Source: QNES01 sp023143415 (GTDB lineage: Bacteria; Pseudomonadota; Gammaproteobacteria; Beggiatoales; Beggiatoaceae). From it: a DNA stretch of 7,547 nucleotides. Below, piece by piece: positions 1-5,750 of this stretch. The notes beneath the pieces were generated by a model. The model saw only the letters and a list, made by a program, of their open reading frames with translations. It ran no database searches and was not told the origin of the DNA. The stretch covers positions 1 to 7,547 of the forward strand of contig DAOVUF010000242.1 in the NCBI GenBank assembly GCA_030632725.1, written 5' to 3'. The translations under genes and the position numbers were made by a program. Each line of letters begins with the position of its first letter. Positions within the stretch are counted from its first letter, which is position 1.

Positions 1-1379
1 TGGTGGATTTTGAAATGATCGCCGTTAAGGTTCGCCACCAATTGGCTATTGATTCTTAATTGATCTGGCCATTCTTTCCAAAAGTCTTTTATGGTGATTT
101 GATCCGTATTGAGGTTGACTTCTGCGACTAATTCAGGTTGCCAACTGACTTTGCCTGTTGTATTGATTACTCCTTCTAAAATGTCGGCGCGGAGTGATTC
201 TAACGTGAACTGTTGCAAATTACCGCGCCCAGCGACTGTTAAATCTCCTGGTGGAATTTGCGCCCCTGCTAATTGGGTTTTTAAATCAACACGGTAATTT
301 TGCGGTGTGCCAATCACATTTATCCAGCCATTTTTGCTGGTGACGATTGATTGATTACCAACTAAGGGCCATTGTACGCCTTGCCATGTCAAAGTGGCTA
401 TTTTCAAGCGCGTTTTTTCACCCGCCAACATGCCTTCCCCTTTCAGAGATAATTTGGCAGCCGTTTGAGGTAAGTTGACATCGAACTGGTGGATTTTGAA
501 ATGATCGCCGTTAAGGTTCGCCACCAATTGGCTATTGATTCTTAATTGATCTGGCCATTCTTTCCAAAAGTCTTTTATGGTGATTTGATCCGTATTGAGG
601 TTGACTTCTGCGACTAATTTAGGTTGCCAACTGATTTTGCCTCTTGTATTTATTACCCCTTCTAAAATGTCGGCGCGAAGTGATTCTAACGTGAACTGTT
701 GCAAATTGCCATGTCCGTTAATCGCCAAATCTCCTGGTGGAATTTGCGCCCCCGCTAATTGCGTCTCCAAATTAACCCGATAATTTTGCGGCGAACCAAT
801 CATGCTCACCTTTCCCTTTTTACTGCTAACAAGAGATTCTTTACCCACTAAGGGCCATTGCACGCCTTGCCATGCCAAAGTGGCTGTTTTCACCCGCGTG
901 TTTTCACCCGCTAACATGCCTTCGCCTTTCAGAGATAATTTGGCACGGGTTTGAGGTAAGTGAACATCGAATTGATGGATTTTAAAATGATCGCCGTCTA
1001 GGTTAGCGACTAATTGGCTGTTGATTCTTAATTGATCAGGCCATTCTTTCCAGAAGTCTTTGATTGTGATTTTATCGGTGTTGAGATTAACCTGCGCGAC
1101 TAATTTGGGTGTCCAACTGACTTTACCCGTCGCACTAATGTCTCCCTTTAAAATCTTCGAGCGGAGTTTTTTTAAAGTGATTTCTTGTTGATTGCCCTGC
1201 GCTGCGATAGCCCAATGCCCAGCAGGAATCTGTTTTCCAGCCACTTTCGCGCTTAAATTAAAGTCATAGTTTTCCAAAGTGCCTAAAAGGGTGACACGCC
1301 CTTGTTGACTGTTGACTAAATAATCTTTAGGCACCGCCGGATTTAAGGGCCAATAAATTTCCTGCCAGGTCAACAGCGC
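1..1379 (-). repeat. In-frame tandem repeats of 162-165 codons inside tamB
   Basis: Three successive protein units are visible: residues about 251-415, 416-577 and 578 to the window edge. Units 2 and 3 are offset by exactly 486 bp. Positions 1-133 and 487-619 match base for base, and differences appear only beyond that. Unit 1 (about 894-1379) is more diverged and three codons longer (an insert after WPLNP), but still shares KDFWKEWPDQLRINSQLVAN. The copies differ at scattered sites and keep the frame, so this is real duplication rather than a simple assembly error. Confidence 0.95.
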
Positions 1380-2129
1380 ATCTATATCCAACGCGCCGAG
1401 CACATCTTTTACTGTCGTTTTTAAATTTATTCTCAACGGTTCGCTAACTGTATGATTTAACGTCAGTTTTTGCATATCGCCGCTCAATTTGCCCTCTCCA
1501 ACAACAGTAAATTCAGGCAATTTAGCTGTCCAATCCAAATCAAGCTGTACCGTATGTGGTGCTGTTAAACCGACATCGCCAACCAGTTTGGCATTAAATT
1601 GTGGCGATTTAACCAGTAAATGCTGCAAAGATAACACGTCAGTTGTTGTTGATTGCAACTCAATGCTATCAATAATCAAAGGTGCTGCCCCAGCTATTTT
1701 AATTGAGAGATGATCTATTTTCACATCATCAAGGGCAATTTTTAAGGGTAATTTGATGTCAGGAAGTACGAACGGTTCTGATTCTTTATCCTCTTCCGTT
1801 TTGGGCAAATGCACTTCAATACTATCAATATGCAGTTTTTTCACATGCGCCTGCCCATTCAATAAGGATTCGGCATCCCAATCCAATTGGAATGAACCAA
1901 CTTTGACTGCTGTTTCTTCAAGTTGATAAGACAAACCAGTGATGCTCACTTTATCCATGAGCCGCCCTTCTAGGCTATCAATTTTTAGCTTACCAGGGCT
2001 CAATAGTTGAGTTTGTTGAACGAGAAGACGTAAGCCACTTTCTGTAGTGATTGCCCCACCAATGGAGCCAAGAAATATTAACAGCAGTAATAACATTAAA
2101 AAAAGTGAGTATTTTAGGAAACGTTTCAT
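1..2129 (-). CDS. tamB: TamB, translocation and assembly module inner-membrane component (5' part; C-terminus outside window)
   Basis: The minus-strand frame stays open from ATG at 2129 to the left edge (709 full codons). Residues 7-27 form one hydrophobic signal-anchor. TTESGLRLL follows at 28-36, matching the start of E. coli TamB, and an acidic stretch lies near 110-119, where TamB also has one. The rest is beta-rich, alternating hydrophobic sequence with no enzyme motifs, as in AsmA-like lipid-transfer proteins. From about residue 251 it consists of repeats of 165, 162 and at least 132 residues, each with KDFWKEWPDQLRIN (at about 357, 519 and 681). TamB proteins usually have about 1250 residues, so roughly half or more is missing here. 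In the family TamB spans the periplasm, partners TamA, and has been linked to autotransporter assembly and phospholipid transport to the outer membrane. No tamA lies directly upstream, which is unusual. There is no clear Shine-Dalgarno; a heptamer repeat sits there instead. TamB rather than YdbH or YhdP is favoured by the N-terminal match. Confidence 0.85.
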   Translation of the reverse strand, partial: MKRFLKYSLFLMLLLLLIFLGSIGGAITTESGLRLLVQQTQLLSPGKLKIDSLEGRLMDKVSITGLSYQLEETAVKVGSFQLDWDAESLLNGQAHVKKLHIDSIEVHLPKTEEDKESEPFVLPDIKLPLKIALDDVKIDHLSIKIAGAAPLIIDSIELQSTTTDVLSLQHLLVKSPQFNAKLVGDVGLTAPHTVQLDLDWTAKLPEFTVVGEGKLSGDMQKLTLNHTVSEPLRINLKTTVKDVLGALDIDALLTWQEIYWPLNPAVPKDYLVNSQQGRVTLLGTLENYDFNLSAKVAGKQIPAGHWAIAAQGNQQEITLKKLRSKILKGDISATGKVSWTPKLVAQVNLNTDKITIKDFWKEWPDQLRINSQLVANLDGDHFKIHQFDVHLPQTRAKLSLKGEGMLAGENTRVKTATLAWQGVQWPLVGKESLVSSKKGKVSMIGSPQNYRVNLETQLAGAQIPPGDLAINGHGNLQQFTLESLRADILEGVINTRGKISWQPKLVAEVNLNTDQITIKDFWKEWPDQLRINSQLVANLNGDHFKIHQFDVNLPQTAAKLSLKGEGMLAGEKTRLKIATLTWQGVQWPLVGNQSIVTSKNGWINVIGTPQNYRVDLKTQLAGAQIPPGDLTVAGRGNLQQFTLESLRADILEGVINTTGKVSWQPELVAEVNLNTDQITIKDFWKEWPDQLRINSQLVANLNGDHFKIH

Positions 2130-2132
2130 ATT

Positions 2133-2159
2133 AATGGTGAATGGTGAATGGTGAATGGT
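2133..2159. repeat. Heptamer tandem repeat (AATGGTG) in the tamB leader
   Basis: Three perfect AATGGTG units followed by a partial fourth (AATGGT) lie 3 bp upstream of the tamB start codon. In the transcript they read CACCATT and occupy the place where a Shine-Dalgarno would be expected. Short heptamer repeats beside genes are known in Beggiatoa-type genomes and in cyanobacteria. Slippage would change leader length by 7 nt without touching the reading frame. Confidence 0.85.
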
Positions 2160-2173
2160 TTGAATAATTCATC

Positions 2174-2203
2174 ATTATATACAATTCTTGTCGTTATTGT
2201 ATA
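2174..2203 (-). promoter_or_regulatory. Candidate tamB promoter
   Basis: On the minus strand TATAAT (2174-2179) is preceded, with an 18-bp spacer, by TATACA (2198-2203), a 4/6 match to TTGACA. It lies about 45 bp before the tamB start codon. The perfect inverted repeat TATACAAT/ATTGTATA (2178-2185 and 2196-2203, 10-bp centre) fills the spacer and covers the -35, so it could be an operator. The region is AT-rich, so chance matches are possible. Confidence 0.45.
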
Positions 2204-2205
2204 AT
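2178..2205 (+). promoter_or_regulatory. Candidate plus-strand promoter sharing the tamB promoter palindrome
   Basis: On the plus strand TATACA (2178-2183) and TATAAT (2200-2205) are 16 bp apart. Because the site is palindromic, it mirrors the tamB promoter and the two would compete for polymerase. It would drive the short reading frame at 2241. Support is sequence pattern only. Confidence 0.35.
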
Positions 2206-2240
2206 AATCTCCATTTCAATACCCTTTCGAGGTGACAAAC

Positions 2241-2315
2241 ATGTTAGAAACATTTCTTTCCATTTCTGGTGGGTTTAATACTGGGGTGGTGAAAATTCGT
2301 TTAACCAAAAGTTAA
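2241..2315 (+). CDS. Short reading frame of 24 codons, unrecognised, possibly repeat-derived or truncated
   Basis: ATG at 2241 is preceded by GAGG (2229-2232) at 8-nt spacing, the best ribosome binding site in this intergenic region, and by a candidate promoter at 2178-2205. The product begins MLETFLSISGGFNTG and ends IRLTKS. The second half (from 2281) is a repeat also present inverted at 7429-7481, so the frame may be a broken gene start joined to a repeat. No function is recognised, and it may not be translated. Confidence 0.25.
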   Translation: MLETFLSISGGFNTGVVKIRLTKS

Positions 2316-2333
2316 ACCCCATTTCTCGTTCCA
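2281..2333 (+). repeat. Dispersed repeat copy 1 (partner at 7429-7481, inverted)
   Basis: CTGGGGTGGTGAAAATTCG (2281-2299) recurs exactly, inverted, at 7463-7481. Similarity continues with small differences through CAAAAGTT and CCCATTTCTCGTTCC. Within this copy GTTTAAC (2299-2305) pairs with GTTAAAC (2311-2317), and GGGTTTAA (2271-2278) can pair with TTAAACCC (2312-2319) as an alternative stem. Confidence 0.7.
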
Positions 2334-2370
2334 ACGCGCCTATGTAACCCATTTTAAGGTGAACTCAGTT

Positions 2371-2451
2371 ATGTAGGGTGGGCAAAGTCCTTTTCTTGCC
2401 CACCTTCCTCATTAAAAAAGTGCCGTTGCACCCACTTTGCCCACCCTACAT
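2371..2451. mobile_element. 81-bp element with perfect 18-bp terminal inverted repeats (MITE-like)
   Basis: ATGTAGGGTGGGCAAAGT (2371-2388) is mirrored by its exact complement at 2434-2451. The 45-bp interior has no reading frame and carries another GCCCACC. Size and structure fit a non-autonomous miniature inverted-repeat element. I see no clear target-site duplication. Confidence 0.7.
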
Positions 2452-2477
2452 GGCTTTTGCGCTATTGCACTTTGCGC

Positions 2478-2513
2478 TTTTTTTTTACACTTTTGCCTTT
2501 TTTTACACTTTTA
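2478..2513. repeat. T-run direct repeat (TTTTTTTACACTTTT)
   Basis: Two adjacent copies of a T-rich 15-mer, the first ending near 2494 and the second at 2498-2512, lie between the 81-bp element and the long inverted repeat. There is no reading frame. This is low-complexity sequence of unknown role. Confidence 0.5.
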
Positions 2514-2515
2514 TT

Positions 2516-2830
2516 GTTTGAATCAGAATTTTCAGAATTTGAGAATTTTCAGAATATGATAAGACTGACGCACTGAGTACAACGGATTTTAGAATAAAAC
2601 GGATTAAATCGGATATTTAGAATTCGAGGCTAAAGTTTTTTGAAAGAAAAAACTTTAGCCTCGAATCAAGTTTTTTCAAAAAACTCGGTTTCTGAACGAC
2701 GAATAAAATCTTTGACAATGCTTCGCTACTTAGCGTTAATGTCGCCCGTTTTTAAAAATCCGTTTATTTCTAAAATCCGTTGTACTCATTATTCTGAAAA
2801 TTCTCAAATTCGGTCAATTCTGATTCAAAC
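2516..2830. mobile_element. Long imperfect inverted-repeat element, about 315 bp
   Basis: The left arm (about 2516-2612) starts GTTTGAATCAGAATT and contains GAGTACAACGGATTTTAG. The right arm (about 2754-2830) is its imperfect reverse complement, containing CTAAAATCCGTTGTACTC and ending AATTCTGATTCAAAC. The left arm has about 20 extra bases. The centre (2613-2753) holds a perfect 20-bp hairpin and a small palindrome. Another piece of the arm lies at 6171-6210. No transposase is present, so this looks non-autonomous. The 97-codon plus frame across it is repeat sequence, not a gene. Confidence 0.7.
2622..2666. repeat. TTCGAGG hairpin, copy 1
   Basis: The perfect 20-bp arms 2622-2641 and 2647-2666 (ATTCGAGGCTAAAG plus six T) flank the loop GAAAG. 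It is nested in the centre of the long inverted-repeat element. A smaller palindrome AGTTTTTTcAAAAAACT follows at 2669-2685. The T-run lies inside the stem, not after it, so this is not a canonical intrinsic terminator. Confidence 0.9.
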
Positions 2831-2910
2831 GAGAAATGGATTCGTCAATCTTGATTCAGACAATCTGTTGTCATTTTATTTATATGGCAGGTCAAACCCA
2901 AATAATTCTG

Positions 2911-3543
2911 CTAATGTATCCAACCGTAGATAACGGTCAATATCAAGGTGTAGATGATAAGAACATAAAACCATTTTCCGGAAAATTTCGGTGTACGTAT
3001 AGGGGCTAAGTTAAATACCAGAAATACCATCAATAGTGCATAAAGAATGATTGAAAAAACGGTATGATTAATAAAGCCTTCAAACAGAAACACAAAAGCA
3101 AGAATAATAATATTGTTGTCTAATGCCAACCCCATGTAGGTTTTATTGTCAACGAGCCCGAAAACATTGAAATAACTCAATCGTATCGCACTGGTCGCCA
3201 CAATAAGAAAGGCTCCCGGTAGGAACCATGGACTGAACTCACCATAGCTTAATAGAAAAATAGCCGGGAATACTCCAAAACTGACAATATCTATCAGCGA
3301 ATCAAGTTGTCCCCCAAAAGCTCTATGCTGATCGGTTCGCCCCGTCATTTGGCGAGCAATGATTCCGTCAGCCCAGTCAAATACAACCGCCCACAGAACG
3401 CCAATGATCGCCGCCGGGAAATTGCCCAAAATAGCATAGTAAATACCAAGCACCGCACATAAAAGCCCGACAAGCGAACAGATATTGGGAATATCCCTAG
3501 CAAAAGAAAGCATTGTGGGTTGTTGAGGTTTGGGATTTGTCAT
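2911..3543 (-). CDS. CDP-alcohol phosphatidyltransferase family membrane protein (PssA-like)
   Basis: This 210-residue integral membrane enzyme would transfer a phospho-head group between a CDP-linked donor and an alcohol. The signature is D56-W-A-D59-G60-x2-A63-R64, then G77-x3-D81-x3-D85; these aspartates bind the catalytic metal in the family. GGQLDSLIDIVSFGVFPA resembles bacterial phosphatidylserine synthases. Hydrophobic stretches at about 20-55, 87-100, 107-120, 143-158, 160-182 and 191-208 suggest six membrane segments. Between A63-R64 and G77 there are 12 residues where the family pattern has 8, so the cytidine-site loop is longer. The PssA GLP segment reads GLALDNN (138-144). ATG at 3543 follows the upstream stop by 1 bp with AAAGG before it, so translation is probably coupled. 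The substrate could be serine with CDP-diacylglycerol, or a CDP-amino-alcohol made by the two upstream genes; sequence alone cannot decide. Confidence 0.85.
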   Translation of the reverse strand: MTNPKPQQPTMLSFARDIPNICSLVGLLCAVLGIYYAILGNFPAAIIGVLWAVVFDWADGIIARQMTGRTDQHRAFGGQLDSLIDIVSFGVFPAIFLLSYGEFSPWFLPGAFLIVATSAIRLSYFNVFGLVDNKTYMGLALDNNIIILAFVFLFEGFINHTVFSIILYALLMVFLVFNLAPIRTPKFSGKWFYVLIIYTLILTVIYGWIH

Positions 3544-3544
3544 T

Positions 3545-4660
3545 TCATGCCTTTACGGTTTTTAAGTCCATTACATAAATTAATGCGGCAACTAATTGAC
3601 AATTCTCTGCTTCGGTACGACTGGCAATCCGAAGATAACGATCAGAATCCGGTTGAGTTTTGCCCACACAGTCCTTTATGTACATATTATATTCAGTAAA
3701 TAATTTCTTCGTAATTTCAGAAGCACTTTGCACATAATCGGGCAGGCGACAGAAAATAAAATTGGCATCCGGTTTAAAAACAGTCATCCCTTCTATACCA
3801 CCCAGTTTTTTATACAGACGGTCTCTATCGGATCGAACTTGTTTACAACTTTCAATAAATTCCGGTTTGTAATCGGGTAAAAGCCGTAGAAACTCTTCTG
3901 CAAATCCGTTCACATTCCAAATATGCACGCCTTTTCGCACAGCGTCAGCAAATTTTGAATTTGCAGTCAGCATATAACCAATCCTAAGTCCACAGATACC
4001 GTAGGCTTTGCTCATGCTTTTAAAAATGGCCACATTCGGGTAATTTTCGATTTCTGGTTCGAGGCTGATTTGCTCAGGATTCTCGGCAAAATCTAAAAAT
4101 GATTCATCAATAATCAGCATGCAATCAAGCGTGTCAAGTTTTTTTGCAAGCCGAATGAGATCAGGTTTGGAAATTAACAGAGATGTTGGGTTGTTAGGTG
4201 TAACCACAACAGCAATATCAGCTTTTACTCTTGTAGCAACCGCCGCAAATTTATCTACATCCAACTGGAAGGATGGAAATTCAAGAGGAAATTCAACGAC
4301 TTGGCCTGAATGTGCCGCATTGGCATATTCATTGAAAGAAGGTACTGGGACGATTAACTTACCAGATAGGTGACCAGATACTATTTTTATTAACTCTGAA
4401 GCACCGTTTCCCACAACAATTCTTGCAGCGGGTTGGTCAATTATTTTGCCAATCAGCTCAGCAAGGGCATCTTGTGCCACTGGATAATTTAGAACAAGAT
4501 CGTGAATTTGATCTTTAAGATGTGTAAAAACAGCCTCTGGCGGGAAATAAAGATTATAAAGATAGGCATGATCTATAAAATTATGCCGATAATAACCACC
4601 GTGTTCACCAGAGATGAATTTGTATTTTTCAGATTGAGTTTTATAATTATTTTGTGACAT
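3545..4660 (-). CDS. PLP-dependent enzyme of the CobD/HisC group (phospho-amino-acid decarboxylase or aminotransferase)
   Basis: This is a 371-residue, complete fold-type I enzyme. Visible motifs are HGG (20-22), GNGASE (84-89), TPNNPTS (154-160), DESF (185-188), the PLP lysine K218 in SMSKAYG, GLRIGY (224-229) and substrate-carboxylate R344 in RYLRIASR. HGG near the N-terminus and IKDC before the final Arg are typical of CobD-type threonine-phosphate decarboxylases; histidinol-phosphate aminotransferases share the lysine and NPNNPT motifs. The usual Gly after NNPT is Ser. No cobalamin or histidine genes are near. The neighbours, a nucleotidyltransferase upstream and a CDP-alcohol phosphatidyltransferase 1 bp downstream, suggest it supplies a phospho-amino-alcohol such as phosphoethanolamine, which is inference. 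The start has no clear Shine-Dalgarno, and I find no good promoter in the 233-bp gap before it. Confidence 0.8.
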   Translation of the reverse strand: MSQNNYKTQSEKYKFISGEHGGYYRHNFIDHAYLYNLYFPPEAVFTHLKDQIHDLVLNYPVAQDALAELIGKIIDQPAARIVVGNGASELIKIVSGHLSGKLIVPVPSFNEYANAAHSGQVVEFPLEFPSFQLDVDKFAAVATRVKADIAVVVTPNNPTSLLISKPDLIRLAKKLDTLDCMLIIDESFLDFAENPEQISLEPEIENYPNVAIFKSMSKAYGICGLRIGYMLTANSKFADAVRKGVHIWNVNGFAEEFLRLLPDYKPEFIESCKQVRSDRDRLYKKLGGIEGMTVFKPDANFIFCRLPDYVQSASEITKKLFTEYNMYIKDCVGKTQPDSDRYLRIASRTEAENCQLVAALIYVMDLKTVKA

Positions 4661-4715
4661 TTAAGATTTTGGTTTATAATGTGGTAGTGTCCCAATAAGT
4701 AGTGGTGATCCACCG

Positions 4716-4765
4716 ACGTTTTTTCAATTTGAGGTTCAAGTTGATAAAAAAACGTGAACCTCGAA
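4716..4765. repeat. TTTGAGG hairpin with two competing stems
   Basis: TTTGAGGTTCA (4728-4738) pairs with TGAACCTCGAA (4755-4765), with one G-T pair. Alternatively ACGTTTTTT (4716-4724) pairs with AAAAAACGT (4747-4755). The stems share base 4755 and interleave, so both cannot form fully as simple nested hairpins. The ends match the TTCGAGG family, but the core (TTCA) differs. It lies in the leader of the PLP-enzyme gene. Confidence 0.65.
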
Positions 4766-4805
4766 ACTGGGTTTCTTTGGTCGTCCTGCAAAGTGAGTGA
4801 CGGAC

Positions 4806-4823
4806 TCCAAGATTTATCTTGGA
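4806..4823. repeat. Small perfect hairpin
   Basis: TCCAAGA (4806-4812) and TCTTGGA (4817-4823) form a 7-bp stem with a TTTA loop. It lies between the two larger hairpins in the gap that separates the nucleotidyltransferase from the PLP-enzyme gene. No T-run follows on either strand. Confidence 0.6.
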
Positions 4824-4836
4824 ATAGCCAAACTCA

Positions 4837-4881
4837 ATTCGAGGCTAAAGTTTTTTCTTTAAAAAAACTTTAGCCTCGAAT
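4837..4881. repeat. TTCGAGG hairpin, copy 2, just after the nucleotidyltransferase stop
   Basis: The perfect 20-bp arms 4837-4856 and 4862-4881 have the same sequence as copy 1 at 2622; only the 5-nt loop differs (CTTTA instead of GAAAG). It starts 12 bp after the nucleotidyltransferase stop codon, where a terminator or mRNA 3'-end stabiliser would sit. It lacks the trailing U-run of a standard terminator. Confidence 0.9.
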
Positions 4882-4893
4882 GGATTCCATCAC

Positions 4894-5661
4894 TCATATT
4901 GCATCACTACCTAAAAACATTCGCTCACACGCATGTAAGTCTTCCACTGTGTCAATTTCATACCAACCTTCCTTCGCAAACAAAACACTTTGAAAATTCA
5001 GACTGCCATCAGCGATCATTTCCGCAAAAACGGTTTCATAATAATCATTGACCTTTCCAGCAGAAATAAAGTGATCCAAGCGTTTAGCAACCCGTTTCCA
5101 AGTTTGTCGTGAAAAACTGTAAATATTGACCGTTTTGTAAGTCATTTCATGCGTCTTGGCTGAGAGAGAATTAAGATTAAACGCAATGACATTATGTGGT
5201 ATATCAACCTCAGCGGTAATTGTTGTACCATTCATCCATGGCAAAATATGCGATACGGCAATTCTGCCTGGATAAAGCATATTTTTCAGCAGGGAAGGAG
5301 CAAAAACCAAGTCGCTTTCAAACAACAGGAAGGGGGATTGAATTTTATTCCGTGCCATCCAAAGCGAATAGATGTTATTGGTTGTTCTGTACTTTGGAGT
5401 GACAATGTACTCAATAGTAAGGCTTCCCGCTATCTTATCCAGAAATTTCCGGATACTTTGTTCCAGATAGCCTACAACCACAATTAAACGTCGAAAATTA
5501 TATAGCTGAAGGCTATAAACTAAGTGAGCTAAGATTTCCTTATCATTAACTTTCGTTAGGCATTTAGGCATATTATTGGTTAAGGGCTGTAAACGGTGTC
5601 CAATACCAGCAGCAAGCAATAAAGCCGTCGTGATCTGTTCGTTCTGTTCAGTTTGATGCAT
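4894..5661 (-). CDS. NTP transferase, LicC/PntC-like phospho-amino-alcohol cytidylyltransferase
   Basis: This 255-residue soluble protein has the nucleotidyltransferase signature A17-A-G-x-G-x-R23-L with P32-K33, and T94-N-N-I-Y-S-L, which marks the LicC/PntC branch (phosphocholine or 2-aminoethylphosphonate cytidylyltransferases). E115-S-D117 and W233-Y-E-I-D237 supply the likely Mg2+ aspartates (D117, D237). Expected reaction: CTP plus a small phosphorylated amino alcohol or aminophosphonate gives the CDP- or CMP-linked compound. It is first of three minus-strand genes. No choline kinase or PEP mutase is in the window, so the substrate is open, and the downstream CobD-like enzyme makes phosphoethanolamine a reasonable guess. 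The ATG start sits close before the conserved TTALLLAAG strand. AGGA lies about 15 nt upstream, which is rather far. A sugar-phosphate nucleotidyltransferase is the main alternative, less favoured by TNNIYSL. Confidence 0.8.
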   Translation of the reverse strand: MHQTEQNEQITTALLLAAGIGHRLQPLTNNMPKCLTKVNDKEILAHLVYSLQLYNFRRLIVVVGYLEQSIRKFLDKIAGSLTIEYIVTPKYRTTNNIYSLWMARNKIQSPFLLFESDLVFAPSLLKNMLYPGRIAVSHILPWMNGTTITAEVDIPHNVIAFNLNSLSAKTHEMTYKTVNIYSFSRQTWKRVAKRLDHFISAGKVNDYYETVFAEMIADGSLNFQSVLFAKEGWYEIDTVEDLHACERMFLGSDAI

Positions 5662-5720
5662 ATAGTTAATGGTTGTCCTGCATTAAGTAGCAAGCGTTAT
5701 GTGACTATAGGAAATGAATA

Positions 5721-5750
5721 AGTATAACTCAATTTTCAAGTTTATTGTAA
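5721..5750 (-). promoter_or_regulatory. Candidate promoter for the nucleotidyltransferase
   Basis: On the minus strand TATACT (5721-5726) is a good -10, with TTACAA (5745-5750) as a weak -35 at 18 bp. It lies about 60 bp before the start codon. An inverted repeat TTTATTGT (5741-5748)/ACAATAAA (5763-5770) covers the -35. The -35 match is poor and the region AT-rich. Confidence 0.35.

Noticed and set aside
109..783. Two similar plus-strand frames of 62 codons (109-297 and 595-783)
   Set aside because: They are the antisense of the tamB repeats, similar only because the gene itself is repeated; no ribosome binding sites.
1489..1713. Plus-strand frame of 74 codons
   Set aside because: Antisense to tamB, no recognisable domain or ribosome binding site.
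2640..2933. Plus-strand frame of 97 codons
   Set aside because: It lies almost wholly in the long inverted-repeat element and overlaps the end of the phosphatidyltransferase gene; composition reflects repeats.
4119..4373. Plus-strand frame of 84 codons
   Set aside because: Antisense to the PLP-enzyme gene, whose motifs are clear in the minus frame.
4573..4791. Minus-strand frame of 72 codons
   Set aside because: It is out of frame with the PLP-enzyme gene and extends through hairpin repeats; no domain.
5194..5487. Plus-strand frames of 97 and 60 codons
   Set aside because: Antisense to the nucleotidyltransferase gene.
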